Positions 13,509 through 15,116 of a DNA stretch of 15,116 bases are shown piece after piece (position 1 is the stretch's first letter; each line of letters begins with the position of its first letter). Position numbers and translations under genes: made by a program. Location of the stretch: assembly GCA_964564735.1 (NCBI GenBank), contig CAZMCH010000099.1, positions 1-15,116 of the forward strand. Direction: 5' to 3'. Under the pieces are notes generated by a model. That model was not told the origin of the DNA. It searched no databases and saw nothing but the letters and a program-made list of their open reading frames with translations. Source of the DNA: CAZMCH01 sp964564735. GTDB taxonomy: Bacteria; Poribacteria; DTPJ01.

Positions 13509-14795
13509 ATGAACCCACAAAAAACAATAGCAAAAGAAGTTACCATTTCTGGTATCAGCCTGCATTTAGGGTTAGAATCTTCATTGACTTTTAAGCCTGC
13601 TGAGGTAAATACAGGGATAGTTTTTATTCGCAAAGACCTTCCTGAAACTCCGAAAATAAAGGCAACAATTGAAAATTCGGTTTCTGGTTTAATGAGGCAG
13701 ACCAGCATTGGAAGTTCAGATCAAGCAATGCACACAATAGAGCATCTTATGTCAGCTTTTGCATGTCTAAACATAGATAACATAATAGTAGAAGCAAATG
13801 CCTCTGAGCCACCCGCAATGGATGGCAGTTCACTCCCATTTGTTACTCTTTTAGAATCGGCAGGTATTATAGAACAAGATGCAGAGAAAAAAGAAATACA
13901 ACTAACAGATGCAATATCTGTTTCAGATCAAGATAAAGAAATCGTTTTAACACCAGCAAAGGAATGTAAGATTACTTATATATTTAAGTCTGATAGCCCA
14001 CAAAATATATTACAAATGGCAACGGTTGATTTATCAAAAGAATCGCTAATAGAAAAGGTTATGCCTGCAAGGACGTTCTGTTTTCGTAATGAGATAGAAT
14101 TGCTAAAGTCAAAAGGGCTTGGTAAGGGCGGAAGCAAAGATAATGTTGTAATAATCAATGACGATGGGAATCCAGATCAAACACCAAGATTCGATAATGA
14201 AATGGCAAGACATAAAATGCTTGATCTTATAGGCGATTTATATTTGCTTGGAGGATTGCCAAAGGCGCATATCGTAGCAATAAAATCGGGTCACGAGTTA
14301 AATGCAAAGCTAGTTCAAAAAATATACGAACAACATCAAAAAAACGTCAGGATAAAAAACGTATCATCAGAGAAACCATTATATTCAAATGATATAAAGA
14401 AAATCTTACCACATCGCTATCCTTTTCTTTTGATTGATAGAGTTATTGAATTAGAGGCAGATCAAAAGGCAGTAGCGATAAAAAATGTAACAGTAAACGA
14501 AGAATTTTTTCAGGGACACTTTCCCCAAGAGCCAATAATGCCGGGAGTTCTTCAGGTTGAGGCACTTGCTCAACTTGCTGGCGTTCTTTTATTTTATGGA
14601 GATGAGGGTGAAGGTTCAATAGGTTTTTATAGAGCAATAGAAAATGCAAAATTCCGCCGTCAGGTAGTTCCGGGTGATCAATTGAGGCTTGAGGTATATC
14701 TGGATCGGAAAAAAGGTCGTTTGGCAAGATTTATTGGTCAAATCTATGTTGATGCCCAAGTTGCCACAGAAGCAGAATTTTCAATCGCTTTTTAG
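13509..14795 (+). CDS. lpxC-fabZ: Bifunctional UDP-3-O-acyl-GlcNAc deacetylase / 3-hydroxyacyl-ACP dehydratase (LpxC-FabZ fusion)
   Basis: 428 residues with two enzymes in one chain. LpxC (about 1-280), the zinc deacetylase that commits to lipid A synthesis, shows E78-H79 ('HTIEHLMSAF'), 'EPPAMDGSSLPF' (100-111), zinc ligands H235 and D239 ('ARHKMLDLIGDLYLLG') and H262 ('SGHELN'). FabZ (about 292-428), which dehydrates 3-hydroxyacyl-ACP, shows 'ILPHRYPFLLIDRV' (299-312), catalytic H337 ('FQGHFPQEPIMPG') and E351 ('LQVEALAQ'). The two enzymes compete for the same 3-hydroxyacyl-ACP pool, so fusing them ties lipid A and fatty-acid synthesis together. Such fusions are well known in Bacteroidota and related groups. 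The usual 'GLHxG' near the LpxC start reads 'ISLHLG' (16-21). No frameshift or stop separates the halves. lpxA follows after 12 nt. Confidence 0.96.
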   Translation: MNPQKTIAKEVTISGISLHLGLESSLTFKPAEVNTGIVFIRKDLPETPKIKATIENSVSGLMRQTSIGSSDQAMHTIEHLMSAFACLNIDNIIVEANASEPPAMDGSSLPFVTLLESAGIIEQDAEKKEIQLTDAISVSDQDKEIVLTPAKECKITYIFKSDSPQNILQMATVDLSKESLIEKVMPARTFCFRNEIELLKSKGLGKGGSKDNVVIINDDGNPDQTPRFDNEMARHKMLDLIGDLYLLGGLPKAHIVAIKSGHELNAKLVQKIYEQHQKNVRIKNVSSEKPLYSNDIKKILPHRYPFLLIDRVIELEADQKAVAIKNVTVNEEFFQGHFPQEPIMPGVLQVEALAQLAGVLLFYGDEGEGSIGFYRAIENAKFRRQVVPGDQLRLEVYLDRKKGRLARFIGQIYVDAQVATEAEFSIAF

Positions 14796-14807
14796 ATGAG
14801 GTAAGCA

Positions 14808-15116
14808 ATGACAATTCATAATACAGCTATCGTTCATCCATCAGCAGAATTAGGTAATGATGTAGAAATAGGTCCGTTTAGCATAATTGATGAAGACGTT
14901 AAAATAGGAAATAGAACTAAAATAGGTCCTTATGTTCATGTAAAAAGATGGTCAACAATTGGTGAGGATTGCCAAATATATGAAAGCGTGGTTATCGGAA
15001 GCGAACCAAAGGATCTTAAGCACGTTCCAAATTCCCGTAGCTTAGTGATTATAGGCAATAAAAATAATATACACGAAAAAACATCAATAGCACGTGCAAC
15101 AGCAGTTGACGAAGCA
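14808..15116 (+). CDS. lpxA: UDP-N-acetylglucosamine O-acyltransferase (3'-partial)
   Basis: The frame runs from ATG 14808 to the window edge (103 residues visible) without a stop. It shows left-handed beta-helix hexapeptide repeats such as 'AELGNDVEIGPFSIIDEDVKIG' (split at about residues 14-33), followed by 'TIGEDCQI', 'IGSEPKDLKH', 'VIIGNKNNIHE', all in the LpxA order. The enzyme puts the first 3-hydroxyacyl chain on UDP-GlcNAc, directly before the LpxC step. GAGG at 14798-14801 lies 6 nt ahead of the ATG. The catalytic histidine region lies beyond the window, and the 'TSIARATAVDEA' stretch departs from the common 'TIHRGT' motif. Confidence 0.9.
   Translation, partial: MTIHNTAIVHPSAELGNDVEIGPFSIIDEDVKIGNRTKIGPYVHVKRWSTIGEDCQIYESVVIGSEPKDLKHVPNSRSLVIIGNKNNIHEKTSIARATAVDEA

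Noticed and set aside
14443..14727. 94-codon reverse open frame inside the FabZ part
   Set aside because: Antisense shadow of conserved FabZ sequence.
1..15116. Sigma-54 (-24/-12) promoters regulated by the response regulator
   Set aside because: Intergenic regions on both strands were read for GG-N10-GC in a TGGC...TTGC setting; no convincing site was seen.
1..15116. tRNA, rRNA, CRISPR array, prophage or toxin-antitoxin genes
   Set aside because: No tRNA-like cloverleaf, no regularly spaced direct repeats and no recognisable phage or toxin proteins were seen.

Overview
The window is a stretch of AT-rich bacterial chromosome from a diderm (LPS-bearing, Gram-negative type) organism. The evidence is lpxC, fabZ and lpxA at the right end, an OmpA-domain lipoprotein, a probable outer-membrane barrel and an MltG peptidoglycan lytic transglycosylase. 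The species cannot be named from sequence alone. The LpxC-FabZ fusion, a stand-alone sugar-isomerase TIM barrel and dispersed palindromic repeats would fit an uncultured lineage (Bacteroidota/Chlorobiota-like or a candidate phylum such as Poribacteria), but that is a guess. No rRNA, tRNA, CRISPR array or phage gene was seen.

Left part (1-2710): the end of a low-complexity Pro/Gln/Asn-rich protein is followed 16 nt later by a helical-repeat protein. A GNAT acetyltransferase (reverse strand) converges on them, and next comes a reverse-strand sugar phosphate isomerase/epimerase-like TIM barrel. The gaps here hold two palindromic elements. One (886-1012) has 18-bp inverted ends, carries an inner perfect 12-bp hairpin and supplies the stop codon of the helical-repeat gene. 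The other (1546-1743) has 17-bp terminal inverted repeats and a 7-bp direct repeat (TTAGTGA) on each side, as expected of a MITE-like transposition product.

Middle (2774-9888): a reverse-strand two-component pair consists of a soluble PAS-PAS histidine kinase followed 11 nt later by a REC-PAS-AAA+-HTH sigma-54 activator. It starts from a near-consensus promoter (TTGACT-17-TATAAT) that lies back to back with the promoter of a forward dGTPase gene (TTGTAA-17-TATAAT). A probable exported barrel protein follows dgt. Next is a 473-nt non-coding stretch with a promoter and a roughly 300-nt structured leader, then an Ala-rich coiled-coil OmpA lipoprotein ending at a textbook terminator.

Right part (10145-15116): a tight forward run of galU, a CpsB-type PHP phosphatase, ruvX, mltG, an lpxC-fabZ fusion and lpxA (cut by the window edge), with gaps of 7-17 nt. 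It looks like one envelope-building operon: UDP-glucose for surface polysaccharide, possible polysaccharide regulation, peptidoglycan chain cleavage, and the first lipid A steps coupled to fatty-acid dehydration. RuvX is a housekeeping rRNA-processing passenger often found beside mltG.

No clearly new multi-gene system was found. The items most worth following up are the two palindromic elements, the structured leader of the lipoprotein gene, and the unusual kinase/activator pair beside the isomerase.
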